Shown here piece after piece: positions 43,812-55,491 of a stretch of DNA of 64,000 nucleotides. Position numbers and translations under genes: made by a program. The DNA lies in assembly GCA_001599935.1 (NCBI GenBank), contig BCIJ01000022.1, positions 58,734 to 122,733 on the forward strand, written 5' to 3'. The notes beneath the pieces are model-generated. The model saw nothing but the letters and a program-made list of their open reading frames with translations, did no database searches and was not told where the DNA came from. Position 1 is the stretch's first letter; every line of letters starts with the position of its first letter. This DNA comes from Holtermannia corniformis (taxonomy: Eukaryota > Basidiomycota > Tremellomycetes > Holtermanniales).

Positions 43812-44876
43812 TCAATCGCGGTATGCCGCCAATTCGGCACTGTCCCAGCTGACAAACTGACCCGTGAGGTCCATGGTGCCCTCGACGGCCAGCGCGGCAA
43901 TCACATGGCCCGGCCTGACGGTTTCAGCGAGGTGCAAAGGGTACGCGTACGGACCGTTGAGCTGGGAGCAGCGTCTTGTTCTTGTAGGCGTCGACGAACC
44001 GCGACAACTCGGGCGCGTACATCTTGTCGGGCCCTGTGGTGTTGCAGTCGTGTACGATGGGCGATCCAACACTGACCCTGATCACGAAGCTGCTGCTGCA
44101 TCTACTGCTACATCAGCGACGCTCATCATCAGCCGCACCGCCATCTCACATCCGTCTGCAGTCACGCATCAGTCCAGTCCGTGCAGACAATGTCCAGACG
44201 TACATCGACCATGCCCGGCCTCAGAGCCCAGCACGCCACGCCATTCTCCTTCTCCTCGTTCCCAAGTGTCCTCGCGAGCGAATTGAGCGCAGCCTTGCCA
44301 GCGCTGTACGCGCCCCAGCCCTGGATATCCCCAACGGACGCTCCAGACGACACGAACACGACTCTGCCGCCGTGGCTCGCTCGACGCAGGTGTGGGAGCG
44401 CAGGCTGAAGCGTGTACAGGAGGGAGAAGACGTTTGTGGTAAAGTGGGTCGCGAAGGATTCCAGGGGGATGTCGGCGAGCTTGCCTATGGTATCTCTATC
44501 AGTGACGGGATGTGCAATAGCGTTACCAGCGGACCGAGGGGATCCATCGTACCAGCGTTCAAGACGACCGAGTCGAGCTGGCCAAACGCGTCAATGGTAG
44601 CTTGGACAGCTTGGGTCGAGACTTGAGGATCCGTCAAGTCGCCTAAGCCTTGTCAGCTGGTTATCACGATGAGCGGCGGGGCTGTGCACCTCACGGACCT
44701 TGATATAGCAACACCCGGTCCGGACCGTACTTATTGACCGCATCCTCCAACCCCTGCGTCTTGGACCTAGAGACGGCACTGACGCGAGCGCCAAACTTGT
44801 CCAGTAGGATGTTGAGGATGGCCAGGCCCAGTCCTCTTGACGCTCCAGTAACCAATACGACACGAGACATGGCCAT
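43812..44876 (-). CDS. Short-chain dehydrogenase/reductase with a 6-nt micro-exon
   Basis: 260 aa in seven exons: 44876-44699, 44642-44527, 44479-44204, 44155-44150, 44101-44077, 44033-43955, 43914-43812. Classical SDR: TGASRGLG cofactor loop, LNAGTMDPLGPL, FVSSGASVGDIQGWGAYSAG with catalytic Ser and YSAGK, RPGMVDTDMQQQL, and the fungal ending LTGQFVSWDS. The 6-nt exon ACGGAT codes Thr-Asp and restores the conserved PGMVDTDM; without it the frame breaks. NADP(H) use and substrate are not determinable. Start could be this Met or the one two codons later. The protein is close to the benzil-reductase-like SDRs common in fungi (family assignment is inference). Confidence 0.85.
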
Positions 44877-45052
44877 GACAGTCGCTATACCGAGTGCCGC
44901 GCTTCGGCCACGTCCGGTACAGTACAAATGCTTGCATCGCTATGCCAAAGCCTACAATGATGATCGACCGACAACAGCGCGAGATGAGATTGGGATGAGA
45001 TGCTGTGATTGTAGTGGTACAGTAAACTTGCGTGTTTGCGTTTGCGGGTTGA

Positions 45053-47190
45053 TCACCTCGCCCGACCCCTCGCCTTGCGCCCCCGACTGCCACTGCGGCA
45101 ACGACTTCGACTGACCGACTCGACTTTGCGTCGACCTCTGCCGCGCTCCTGCTCCTCCTCTGGGTCGGAGACGGGCAGCTCTGCAAGCTTGCGCGAGGGT
45201 GTCAGGGGCACCGGCACAATCACATCCGTCACACCGTGACCGTCTTGCGCGATCACTCGTCGACTTCGACCTCGGTCCTCTTCTTCGCCATCGGCTTCAG
45301 CGCCGCCGATACTTGAAGCCGGGCTCGTGCCCGTCGAGTAGTTGTCCCGGTTGCGACCAACGCCTTTACCGCGCCCACCGCGACCGAGGAGCGCATGAGC
45401 ACGCGATGACGAGCGCGAGCGCGAGCGCTCGGGCAGAGGGGGCGCCTCGAGTGCGCCCGAAACGGATCGGGTACCCATGGGGATAATGTCCATGGGCAAA
45501 CTGCGAACCATGACTTTTGGATCGAGCGCGTCATCGTCGGTTTCCTCTGGGATCGGCGATCGACCCGGCATTGGGACGCTCGGTGCGCCGCCGTTTCGAC
45601 CGATCGAGACGCGACGCTGCGTTTGGATAGGAGGCGCAGGCTCGCTGTTGGTCGACGTCAACGCCGCTGCCAGCGAGAACGGCTTGAAAGACCGAAAGTA
45701 TGCAGAGAGGTTCCACAGAGCGTTGGCAGTCGACGCAATCGGCCTCAAGGGGCTAGGCGTCGTGTGGGACTGAGTCGGCGTCGTGTCTGCTTGCGCTTGA
45801 GGCTTTTTCATGATGGATGGCGATGACGCGGCCTGGAAGTAGGTTGGTACCGACGGTCGCTGGAAGCCCGAGCGCGACGAGTCGGTGAACGCTTCGTCAA
45901 GCGAAAACTCGACACTGTCCATCGGCTCGGTCGCGATGGACGGCTCGTTGGCTTCGGAGAACGAGACGGTCGAGAGGGTGGGCGTAGCTCCGCCCGGTGG
46001 GATGATGGATGAGGATGCGGCAGCGGTAGCAATCGTCTCGTCCACTTCGAGCGTCGGCTGTGTCCTTGGCTGCCGCGAGCTGGTAAACGGTGCCAAGCCA
46101 AGTCCAAACCCGAGCCCCGACAGCGCCGAGCTAAAGGCGCTGCTGCCTTTTGGTGTTGTCCCGATACCGCCGCTGCCGCTGCCGCTACCGCTACCTTCGC
46201 CCTCGGCGTCATCAAACACTGAAGCCGTGGACGGCGTCAGCGAGCCCGGCGGAGGGATTGGCGGCAGATCGACCTCGCGCCGACCGCGACGATCCAGTGT
46301 CCTACCGCGCTCTTCGTCAGATCCCGCACGAGTGGGTCTAGGTCGCATCCCGACTGCTTTGGCCCATGACAGGATGTCCTCACGGCTGCGACTGGCCGAA
46401 GTCGGCGCTAAGAAGGCCGATGGCGAGCGCGAGTAGGATGGTTTGCGGGGTGGCAGCGCCTGTAGAGGAGGCAGATAGGCCGCATAGGCTGTCTGACTAC
46501 TGGTTGGCATATCCGTCTGGGCCGTGAGTAGCGCTGGACGGCTGATGGAGCAGGATGTCCGCGGCGAGTGCGACTTGGTCTTGACGGGCACAGACGAGGG
46601 TGATGGCTCGTCTTCGCTCTCCTCGGATGTCGAGCAGATGGCCGATTCGCCTGGAATAACGGGTGTTGAGCTAGCCAAGAGCTGTGGCCTGCATCGCTTT
46701 GCAGTCTTTGGCCTCAACGTGCCGTGCTCGAGGTCGGCTTCATACGCGGGGTACACTGCATGTGTCCGGCGTGCGAATCGCAAGGCCTGGATCGAGGTCC
46801 CCAGGGTGACTGGCGAGCTCGCTTGCGGCGTTGTTTCGCGCACAGGCGAGACTGAGAGAGCGGCCGGGAACGAGTATGCACGGCGATCGCGTGCCTCGGG
46901 ATATAGTTGCGCAGCCGCTGGGCGTGAGCCAGACGGTGCACTGGGCTTGCGCCGGTTGGTGACGGTGCGCGTTGTGGTACGAGACAATGGGTCACCGTGA
47001 TAGACTGGTGTGAGCCGGGTCGAGGATGCACCGGCACCCTGGCCATCAAGCTGACGACACTCGTACGAGCAATACGGGCTCGCCGGGTTGTTCTAAACCG
47101 TACGTCAGTTGTCAAGCTCATACGATGAGGACGACTCACGACCTGCTGTGAGCATGTCAGACACCACGCCACGTCAATGTCCATGTCCAT
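45053..47190 (-). CDS. Ecl1-type (life-span regulatory factor-like) protein
   Basis: 695 aa in two exons (47190-47143, 47092-45053). The intron joins AWCLTCSQQ to NNPASPYCSYECRQLD, giving a C-x2-C...C-x3-C zinc knuckle at the N-terminus, as in the Ecl1 family of fungal life-span/nutrient-stress regulators. The remaining 650 residues are Ser/Pro/Arg-rich and disordered, with repeated SRSR-type tracts at the C-terminus (SVSRSRCRSGSRGRKARGRA). Yeast Ecl1 proteins are much shorter, but basidiomycete members often have such long tails. An in-frame Met six codons upstream (47208) is an alternative start. Assignment relies only on the cysteine motif and its N-terminal place. Confidence 0.6.
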
Positions 47191-48655
47191 GTTGCTGGCA
47201 GGCAGCACGGCTGGCCGGTGCTAAGGCTGATAGAAGGTCCCGCCTGGCCGCTACGACGTGTTCGGTCCCGCCTGTACCGGCTGACTGGCACTGATGGGTG
47301 GCTGACGCTAGCTCGTCGTCGTGTGTTTCGGACTTTGCTTTCGGCCTGAACGTTTTCGTGTCGGTGTTTTCAACGTCACGATAATGGAGTAGGCGAAGGC
47401 GAGATGTCGAGGGTGGTGAAGAGGGAGTGTCGAGCCCAAAGCTATCTATAACCGCATCGAGGGTAGCTCGTGGACTGGGTGAGATGGGGTCGACAAGGTG
47501 GTAGCCTAGGTTGGTTAGCACGGCGCTCGGCTAGGCATGGCGCAACGACCCCGTTGGCAATCTGCTGCTGGGCTGGGCAAAATCCCCAGTTGATGGCAGT
47601 AGGGGGTAAGATTGAAAGGAGGGACGTAGGATTGGCCATGACCCGGCCGGCCAAGCTGCGTTGGGCTCGAGCGAACCCAAGCAGAGCGATGGCACGGCCC
47701 GTGCGCAAACGAGATTGGATTGGGCCCGAGCGGGAAGCACGACGTACCCTGGCAAGAAGCACCGGGACCAGTGGCAGAGCCTATTGTGCGATCCGAGTCG
47801 ACGCGCACCCGGCCGCCGCGAATTCTGGCGCTGATCGGATCCTCGGTTTTCGGCAAGAAGCGACTAGGCCGAGCGAGCAGCGGCCAACGTGCCCGAGGCA
47901 AGTGTGCAGCACCAGAGGGATCGGCAAAGGAAAGAGATGGCCAAAGGAGGGATCGGCAAGGTTGGGAGCGAACAATGCGAAAGATCCAAAGGGAGCGCAG
48001 TCGTGCCCGTGCGCGGGAACTGAGATCGACAAAGGCTAGACGGTAGGGAGCGAGGCGAATGGTCGACGCAGGCGTGGACGTGCAACAGCACAGCTGTAGG
48101 CGGTTGGCGACCCTTTGTGCTTGCCGAGGAATGACGCCCAATCCAAGCTGACTCGAGCTGCAAGCCTGACAAATCGCTCCGAACTAGCAACACCTTATCG
48201 CGAGATGACGCCCGGTCGCGCAAACGCTCCGACTGCCGTGAATTTGGATTCGGCCGGTTTCAGTACGAGCGGGTCTCGCCACTGGCTGGCGATGGGGTTG
48301 CACCGAGCGTTGTTGCTGATCCGACACTGACGCTACGGTGCCTCTTGTCGCCGTCGACGTGTGCCCCGCGTGCTTGATGACTGGCGGGCTCGCTCACAAT
48401 GACCTCGTTTGATTCCCGCGACGGCACCCGGTGATCTCGAGGGATCGCAGTTTGCCGACGCGCGACAACGCCACCGACGGAGACCTTGCCGTCAGCCTGC
48501 GATCGCGACAATGCGGGGAAGCACTCTGTGACGGCCGCTGACCGGCACTCGCGCGCACAGCTCGGTCCAGACCTAGAAGACTGTTGGCGCCATGGCCAGA
48601 ATCCCATTCATTCCACTGAAACGTGTCACCCCCATTGCCCCGGCGCACCTTACTC
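47191..48655. other. Intergenic region
   Basis: About 1.5 kb: promoter side of the Ecl1-like gene and 3' side of the Zn2Cys6 gene. Long overlapping frames exist on both strands but with random composition; no gene is called. Confidence 0.5.
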
Positions 48656-50713
48656 TCAGCCGTCGCCCGGGCCCTCGGGCAAGTTGAGTGTTCTCGGAAT
48701 CCAAATGTGCGCGTCGCTCAAATCGCCCTTGCCTACACCCCACTCGAGCTCGTCGGCACGGTAAAAGGCGCCGTCGGGTGGGTGATCGGCCTTGTCGCCC
48801 GGCTTGCGCTTGGCTGGCCCGCGCCGTCGGATCGTCGGCGTGTACTCGCACACGTCCATCCCCTTCTTTGCGCACGCCCCGCATCGCGGCTTGATCCCGT
48901 CGCACCTGCGGGTGTAGAGAAAAAGTCGCGCCGTCAGCCACGGAGCAGCAGCAGGAGCGCGGATGCAACCCACTTTAGCTTTCTCACTGCGCGGTGTCAG
49001 CTCGAGAGCCTCGGCCACACGGAGCGCAACCACTCACATCGGCAGAAATGGCACGCGATAAACGTAGCCGGAGGCTTGGGCAGCGCCTTGCGCCGCTCCT
49101 CCGCTTGGATCCGTTTTGCACGTTCACGCCGCTCCTCGTCGGCCAGTTGGTCTTCAAAGTAGATGAACGGCTTCTTGGGCGGGCGACCGCGCTTCTTCTT
49201 CGGTGGTTGTCCCTCGGTAGAAAGGTTGGATGAGTCGGACGACCACCCGTCGCTCGGATCGGGCGGAGGCAATGTGACGGTCAGTGCTTTGGGGGTGTCG
49301 CCGTGTCCACCACCGGGACGTGCCCAGGGAGGGAGGCTAGCCCACGCGTTATTGATCTGCGCGTCAGCTGCGCAAAGTGGTGATGCTTGGCCGTCAGCCG
49401 ATGTCGCCTGCGTCGGGGCTGTGGCGAACGGCGTCGTCCAGACAGCGCCAGTCGCGGGAACCTCGCGCCTCAGATCGATGACGGGCGGTCCAGGGTGCAG
49501 CACCGACGGCACTACAGTCCCAGTTGGCAGCCGGATTGCTGGAGGCTGACAAGGCGTGCTTGCTCTGTTGGTAGGGCGAGGCGGCGACCATCCGGCTAGG
49601 TGGACGGGCAATGGCGCGCGAGGGGTGTTGGCTGTTCGGTGTGGAGGCCTTGGCGTGTGCAGAATCGGCACGGGGGGCGGCCGCCACTGGTATTGCATCG
49701 GCTGTGGCTGCAAATGAGGGGTATAGATTTGTCCCGTCGGACTACTGTGTGAACTTGGGATGACCGGAATGGGTGGCGACGGCATGGGGATGCTCCCCGG
49801 TGCGGGACACGGCGTCGTCTGCAGCATGCCGGGTGCACTTGCTTGCGCATACAGCCTGAGCGCATCTGGAATCCCAGCCTGATGTGCGATCGGCGAGGCG
49901 GCACCCAGCGTACCGCCGTACGGGTTGGCCCACGCAAGCGGTGTAGAGCCTACAAAGCCGGTCAAGGACACGTCGTGGCCGTTCGTCATAGGTGAGTACG
50001 CCGCGGTCGTGACCGTCGCTGGCGAGCTCGAGAAAGGGGTGGCAAGAGTCATCGGAGTCGCCGTGTTCGACCCAGTCGCCATGTGTGGTGTCGGGGGCCG
50101 GTACGGCGGAGGAATAGACGGCATGTCTCTGGTGTACGGCGAAGCGCGACGGCTCGGTGCATACGAAGAATCTGCGGGACGTCAACCAACCTTTTTCTCT
50201 ACCGGATGATCGCCGCCGGAGTCGAGCTCGGTCCGGATGCAGTTGACCAACAAAGGACGAGCAGGACGTACCATCGCTTAGCAGCAACTCCGAAGCAACG
50301 GGGATGGTCGAGATCCCGACGGGCTCGGTGGCAAGCCTCACTGGGGGCACTTGCTGGGCGTCTGCCTGGCTCGACAGATATGGGCCTGCAGCGTACGCAG
50401 CTTCCCACGCACCTGTATCGCACATTGATCGGATCGTCTCGAAAATCTCAAACTCGTTGGCTAGTGGCTCGATCGGTGTCGAGCATGCTGCGGCGACAAG
50501 CTCGTTCGCTTGAGTCTCTGCCACCGATCCCTCTGGTCCCAGTTGGAGGTAATGATGGCTCTCGTGTTGCGTTGGGACGTCCGGATGGTCCCCTGTCAGC
50601 TCGCACAGCGGCTCAAGATCCCGCTCGCCCCCGTTGCCCATCCCACCGTGCCCCTGGCCCAACCAGAGGCTCAACGCGAGCAAAGGGTCCGACGCTGCCG
50701 TCGAGCTCTGCAT
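48656..50713 (-). CDS. Zn2Cys6 transcription factor with AT-hook
   Basis: 612 aa in four exons: 50713-50272, 50171-49038, 48986-48974, 48905-48656. The binuclear zinc cluster (C-x2-C-x6-C-x6-C-x2-C-x7-C) is at the C-terminus and is assembled from three exons: ACHFCR, then LRKLK from a 13-nt exon, then CDGIKPRCGACAKKGMDVC. It is preceded by a Pro-rich region, an AT-hook-like KKKRGRPPKKPF and a basic helix (ADEERRERAKRIQAEERRK). No fungal-specific middle homology region is seen. DNA-binding regulator with unknown targets. The first intron (100 nt) was inferred from phase and joins LLLSDDSSYAPSRRASP; the true start could lie further upstream. Confidence 0.8.
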
Positions 50714-51481
50714 CCGATCGCGGCCACCCGTCAGTGTATGCTCCTTGACACACAGAGGGAGAAGCCCGATCGTCCCGCCCGGCCTCTTGTATGTTTTCGC
50801 ACGCAGCGTCGAAGGCTTCTCCCGATCAAAGGGACACTTACCGGCCGAGAGGGGATTAACCTCGTGCTACCTGCAGCCCTTCCGTTGAGACTCTCCCGGC
50901 GAGTTGGAGTCTTCAGCCTTCTGTCACGGCGAGGCCGCAGCAGAGCTCGCTACCAGCAAGGCGGATCCGGGCGGGGCAGGCGCCGCTTGCAAGATCAGGC
51001 TTCCACTCGCCAGTCGGCTTGGATGGCCCACCAGGGCTTCCTATGCGCCGTCTTGCACGAGGTGACTCACTGGTCGACACGTCGTCGCCAGACGTTTGAC
51101 AAGTGCGCTCAGACGGAAAACATCAGGAGACGCTAGCGCACGGGAGGGATCGACCGAGCATGGTTCATCGAGCGCTCTGTGCGGCAAACGACAAGGTTCA
51201 GGCTTCGACGTGTCAGCTCGTGTAGACGTTGGACATGGCGTTTGAGGGTCTCTGTCGGCTCGGACAGAGCCCTGAGATGTCGGGTGCGGCTTCCTGGAGC
51301 GGCTCAGAGCATCTAGAACACAAGATGCACCACCCTTGGCTTGTGCACTGACCGCCACCGTCTGTGCTCGGTCATGCATGGCAACAATGTGCTGTCACTA
51401 GCGTCGTCACGCGCGGCCCTCTACGCATCGTCGCACGTCGTTTCATCGTGGTGCATACAACGCTGCCGATTCGCTTCTTTG
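50714..51481. other. Intergenic region
   Basis: About 770 bp upstream of the Zn2Cys6 gene and downstream of the RhoGAP gene; no gene recognised. Confidence 0.5.
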
Positions 51482-53622
51482 TCACTCTTCGACCTCGCTC
51501 AAGTCGCGCCGCGCCTTGGCAGACCCTGCAAACACCGCACCGGCTTGCGTGCCCGTGAGCTCGACTGTCGAAGGCGTGGAATTCGAAGGCTCGGTGATTC
51601 TGCTCCCGATCGACAGCGTGGTCGACTGGCTGCGGCTTCGTGTCCGCGGAATGGGCGAGCCAGGTGGGGAAAACAGCTCGTGCTGCAATGAGCCTTTGCG
51701 AGAGTGCGTATGCGATCCCCGTCGCGTGGTAGGCAGGCTTGGCGTACTCCGTGAAGCTGGCATCGTCTTGCCAGGGGAATCAACAAACTCCCACTGGTCT
51801 CGTACACGGATGGTTGGCGGCTCGGCCTCCGACTCCTCGTCAAAGATCTCGAAATAACGCTCGATGCAGACCTGGACCAGGCCGGCGACGGTCATGCCAG
51901 TAGGACTGGACTCGGCATTGCTCAGCCCAGCAGCTGACAGCGCTTTGATAGCGCTGCTGCCTGGGATCGAACACATCAAGGCGTCGGCAATGGGGTCCGG
52001 TGAACGAATCAGAACGGGCGATGTGACGATGGCGAGGTTGGATGCAGTCATGAGATTCGTAGCCGAATGCGCCGCTACGTCGTGCAACCTGGTCGATCAG
52101 TGTTCCGTCGAGCAGATAGAGAGCCCTCTTACAAGTCTGGAAGCAGTCAGCACAAAGTGAGATCCTTGGAGGACATTCACTTACGCATGAGGAATGAAAA
52201 CAGACGTTCTTCTCTCCATCCAAGGGCAGGCAAGAATGTCTCCCGCACGCTATGCTGATCAGTCATCGGTACGTACCAAGACGTCTACTCACTACTGCAC
52301 TGCGTCAATTTTGATCGGGCACTCTTTGACCGTTGCATAGAGCGATTCAGATATCAGCGGCTTTGGTAGATCTCTTAGATATTTCTTGATCAAATGTCCA
52401 GGGAGGTTGGGGTCGTTGTAGTCGGCAAGGCGTACAGTGATGTCGTGATCGTATGCCGACGCGACTTGTCGTACGAGGACGAGCTGAGCATCGGTCAGTC
52501 TGGGGGTGAATCGCGGGCAAACACACATTGCTACTTCGTCGGAAGATGCCTTGTGAATCGATTGAAGATGTTGTTCTGATAAACTGCGCGCAATCCCGTA
52601 GAACAGCGGGTAGTCTCGTCTATGACACTTAAGAATTGGTTCAATCAGTGGACAGAGCGCTCACCTCGGTGCCAGGCATGAGCTCCGCAAGCGGTACGTG
52701 GAACGCCGCTCGGCCCAGGCTTTCCACTTCTTGGTTGTGTCGTCCACCGTGATCGGCAAATCCCTCTGGCTCTCGCCGTCCGTTCTCGGTAAGGACGTCG
52801 AGACCGAGCCGGAGTTGACTGAGCGGCACTTGCTCCGAGAGGGCTGAGAGAGTGTAGACGTATACGAGCTTACGGAGGAACTTTGGCGAGACGAGTGGTA
52901 GGAGGAGTGGCAACGTAACTTGGTCCAATCAGCAGATCTGCGCGGACCACTGTACTGCATACCTCGGATGAAGAAAGAGGGATGCACCACATACTGCAAC
53001 GATCAATGACACACCTGTGGCTTGCACGGATACTGACTAGCTTCTTCAAGTTCTTGCGATACCTAACATCAGGTCAGTGCTTGCGGCTTGGAGCATGTAC
53101 TCACTTGCGTTCCAATCGAGTATACGCCTTGGCCAGCCACCGCCATCCCGGTACATGAACATCTGCTCGCTTGGCGGCCATCAAGATAAGCACATAGTCT
53201 TGTTGACACACCATGGCGACCCGATCGAGGATCTTGTCTAGTAGATCGTCGTAGGGAACGTCGTGTGAATATGGCAATGAAGCGAGGGATAGGACAAGGA
53301 TCTGGCGATTCAGAGCGTCCAGACCGGCAGGATAGCAAACGGATGCAGCTGCTTCTGCTGCAGGCGACGACGCTGCAACATCCGCTCCCAATTCATGCGA
53401 CCGTCTCGGTGAGGAAGCTGCAATCGCCGTCCGCCCGGTGCTGTCGTGTCCTGGTGCAGCCCAAAGCGACGCTAGCGTGCCCTTGCCCGAACCCAACAAA
53501 GCTCTTGAGCTTCTCGCAATCGTCGCGAACGCGCCCTGTGGCGAGTCGTCTGGGAGTAACGGTGCAGATTGCGCCATGGACAGCTTGTTCAGTGTCTGCC
53601 TGAGCGTCTTTGGATCTGCCAT
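51482..53622 (-). CDS. SEC14/CRAL-TRIO-like RhoGAP with a 4-nt micro-exon
   Basis: 594 aa in nine exons: 53622-53105, 53062-53038, 52993-52963, 52918-52665, 52619-52527, 52483-52296, 52249-52185, 52136-52133, 52088-51482. N-terminal part resembles the lipid-binding module of ARHGAP1/Ecm25 (QDYVLILMAAKRADVHVPGW, KYRKNLKKLYVVHPSFFIR, PLVSPKFLRKLVYVYTLS). The RhoGAP domain follows: DSQGIFRRSSN with the arginine finger, GHLIKKYLRDLPKPLI, RETFLPALGW, FLMHLLHDVAAHS, NLMTASNLAIVTSPVLIRS. It should switch off a Rho-type GTPase, probably Cdc42 or Rho1. Exon 8 is only ACTT; it restores frame and the exact family spacing in FLMHLLHDVAAHS. The tail is Ser/Thr-rich. Confidence 0.85.
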
Positions 53623-53803
53623 AGCTCTGCCAACTGGGTGGGTCGCGCTGAACCGGGTCGTTGATGGCCAACACGAAGCAACAGCATCGACCCGTGCCTG
53701 AGCGTTTCACGTGATCACGTGACGCCCGTGCTCACCAAGAGTCCGACTCGAGCGACCGTCGCTAGAGCGTCGCGACAGCTACAACGCACACTGGAGCAGC
53801 ACA

Positions 53804-55482
53804 ATGTCGGCGTCTACTTCTTCTTCAGTGCAGCCCACTGTGGGCATCATCGGTATGGGCGAGGTGATTCGTCGAGTCGAAAGATCGGAGTCCGAGCTGA
53901 AACTATCCGTAGATGGGTCGGATGTATGCCAAGCGGCTGAGTGCGGGTGGGATCAAAGAGTGGGTCTGGCTGGATCGCAAATGATTGACATGTTAAAGCT
54001 CTATAGCATCTGCGTGTGCGACCGGCCTCAAAATTATGAAAAGCTCCAAGCCGACTTTGAGGGTACGCTACTAGACAACCTGCAATAGCTACTGATGTAG
54101 TAGGAACCGGTATCCGTGTCTTCCCAAACGGTCACTATGTATCACGGCTGGCAGACCTCGTCATCTATTCTGTCGAAGCCGAGTTTATCGACTCTGTCGT
54201 AGCTGAATATGGCCCTTGTATGTCTTGACTCGCCTGCGTTGCGCGAGCTCACGCTGTGCTAGCAACCAAGTTTGGTGCGATTGTGTCGGGACAAACATCT
54301 GTCAAGGCGCCAGAGCGCGCTGCGTTCGAGGCCCACCTGCCAGCCGACGTCTCGATCGTATCCGTCCATTCGCTACATGGCCCGACAGTGACGACCGAAG
54401 GCCAACCGTTTGTATGTCACATGGCTCACATTGGCCTTGTCGCTGACATTTCAGATCATCATCCAACATCGTGCTACCGACGACAAGGTCCGCCTCGTCG
54501 AGGATGTCTTTCGGAGCTTCAAGAGCCGCTACATCCACCTGACATACGACGAGCACGATCTCGTGACCGCCAATACCCAAGCCGTCACGCATGCCGCCTT
54601 TCTCACGTCTGTCGAGTTTCATCTGAAAGGACAATCGCTGACTCTTCCAGCATGGGCACAGCGTGGCACTGCTCCAAATCGTACCCATGGGAAACGACGC
54701 GCTACGTGCGCGGGATCGAGACGGTCAAAGTCAACATTGCGCTCCGGATCTACAGCAACAAATGGCACGTCTACGCCGGGCTCGCGATCCTGAACCCGTC
54801 TGCACGCCTACAGATCAAGCAATACGCACAGAGTACAAGCGACCTGTTCAAGCTGATGATCGAAGGGCGCGAACACGAGCTCCGTGAACGCGTATACCGT
54901 GCTCGGGAAGAAGTGTTCGGCTGGGCTCGCGGTGTCGATGGCGAATCGGGCGCACGCAAACCGATCCTCCTATCGTCTTGTATCCTGGATCAGTTCTCAC
55001 TCGGGACAGCCGCACCCGATCCCGCAGTCGACGCGCCGCCAAACTCGCATCTGTCGCTACTCGCCATGGTCGATTGCTGGGCTGCGCTCGGGATCCACCC
55101 GTTTGAGCACCTCGACGTTGCGGGCACGCCCGTGTTCATGCTGTGGATCGGCGTCGCCGAATACCTGTTCCGCTCACTGCACCTCTTGGACGGCGCGATC
55201 AAAGCCGCGATCGAGGACCGAACGCACCGCTCAGACGATACCGAGTTTGTCGTGGCTGCCAGAGGGTGGAGTCAGTGTGTAAGCTTTGGCAGCTTTGAGC
55301 TGTACAAGCAGAGGTTTGACGAGACGCGCCGTCAGTCCCGGTGTGGCCGTGGTTGCATCCGTAAACTGACGCGCGGCACAGAATTCTTCGCACCCCGCTT
55401 TGCAGAGGCGACCAAAGTGGGCGGACAGATGATCAAGGTGATCCAGGAAGCTCAGGCCGAGGCGGCCGCACAATCTAGCTAG
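53804..55482 (+). CDS. TYR1: Prephenate dehydrogenase (tyrosine biosynthesis)
   Basis: 452 aa in eight exons: 53804-53863, 53913-53959, 54007-54062, 54104-54217, 54263-54411, 54455-54606, 54651-55330, 55382-55482. Oxidative decarboxylation of prephenate to 4-hydroxyphenylpyruvate with NADP+. Seen: Rossmann loop VGIIGMGEMGRMYAKRLSAG formed across the first intron, CDRPQNYEKLQADFEG, AIVSGQTSVKAPERAAFE, VSVHSLHGP, YDEHDLVTANTQAVTHAAFL, and ILNPSARLQIKQYAQS. Length is typical of fungal Tyr1. The last intron (51 nt) is stop-free and in frame. Its promoter region (181 bp) is shared with the divergent RhoGAP gene; its stop is 9 bp from that of ATG17. Confidence 0.93.
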
Positions 55483-55491
55483 CTAGTTGCA

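Noticed and set aside
43664..43900. Upstream extension of the acidic hypothetical protein
   Set aside because: Overlaps the last exon of the SDR gene in another frame and is of random composition.
47515..48141. 208-codon minus-strand frame
   Set aside because: Composition is random (Arg/Ser/Pro/Cys), with no splice support and no recognised motif.
52484..52530. Frameshift or 25-nt intron after the RhoGAP arginine finger
   Set aside because: A 43-nt intron (52526-52484) with GTGTGT and CAG keeps frame and gives SSNLVLVRQ, so no frameshift is needed.
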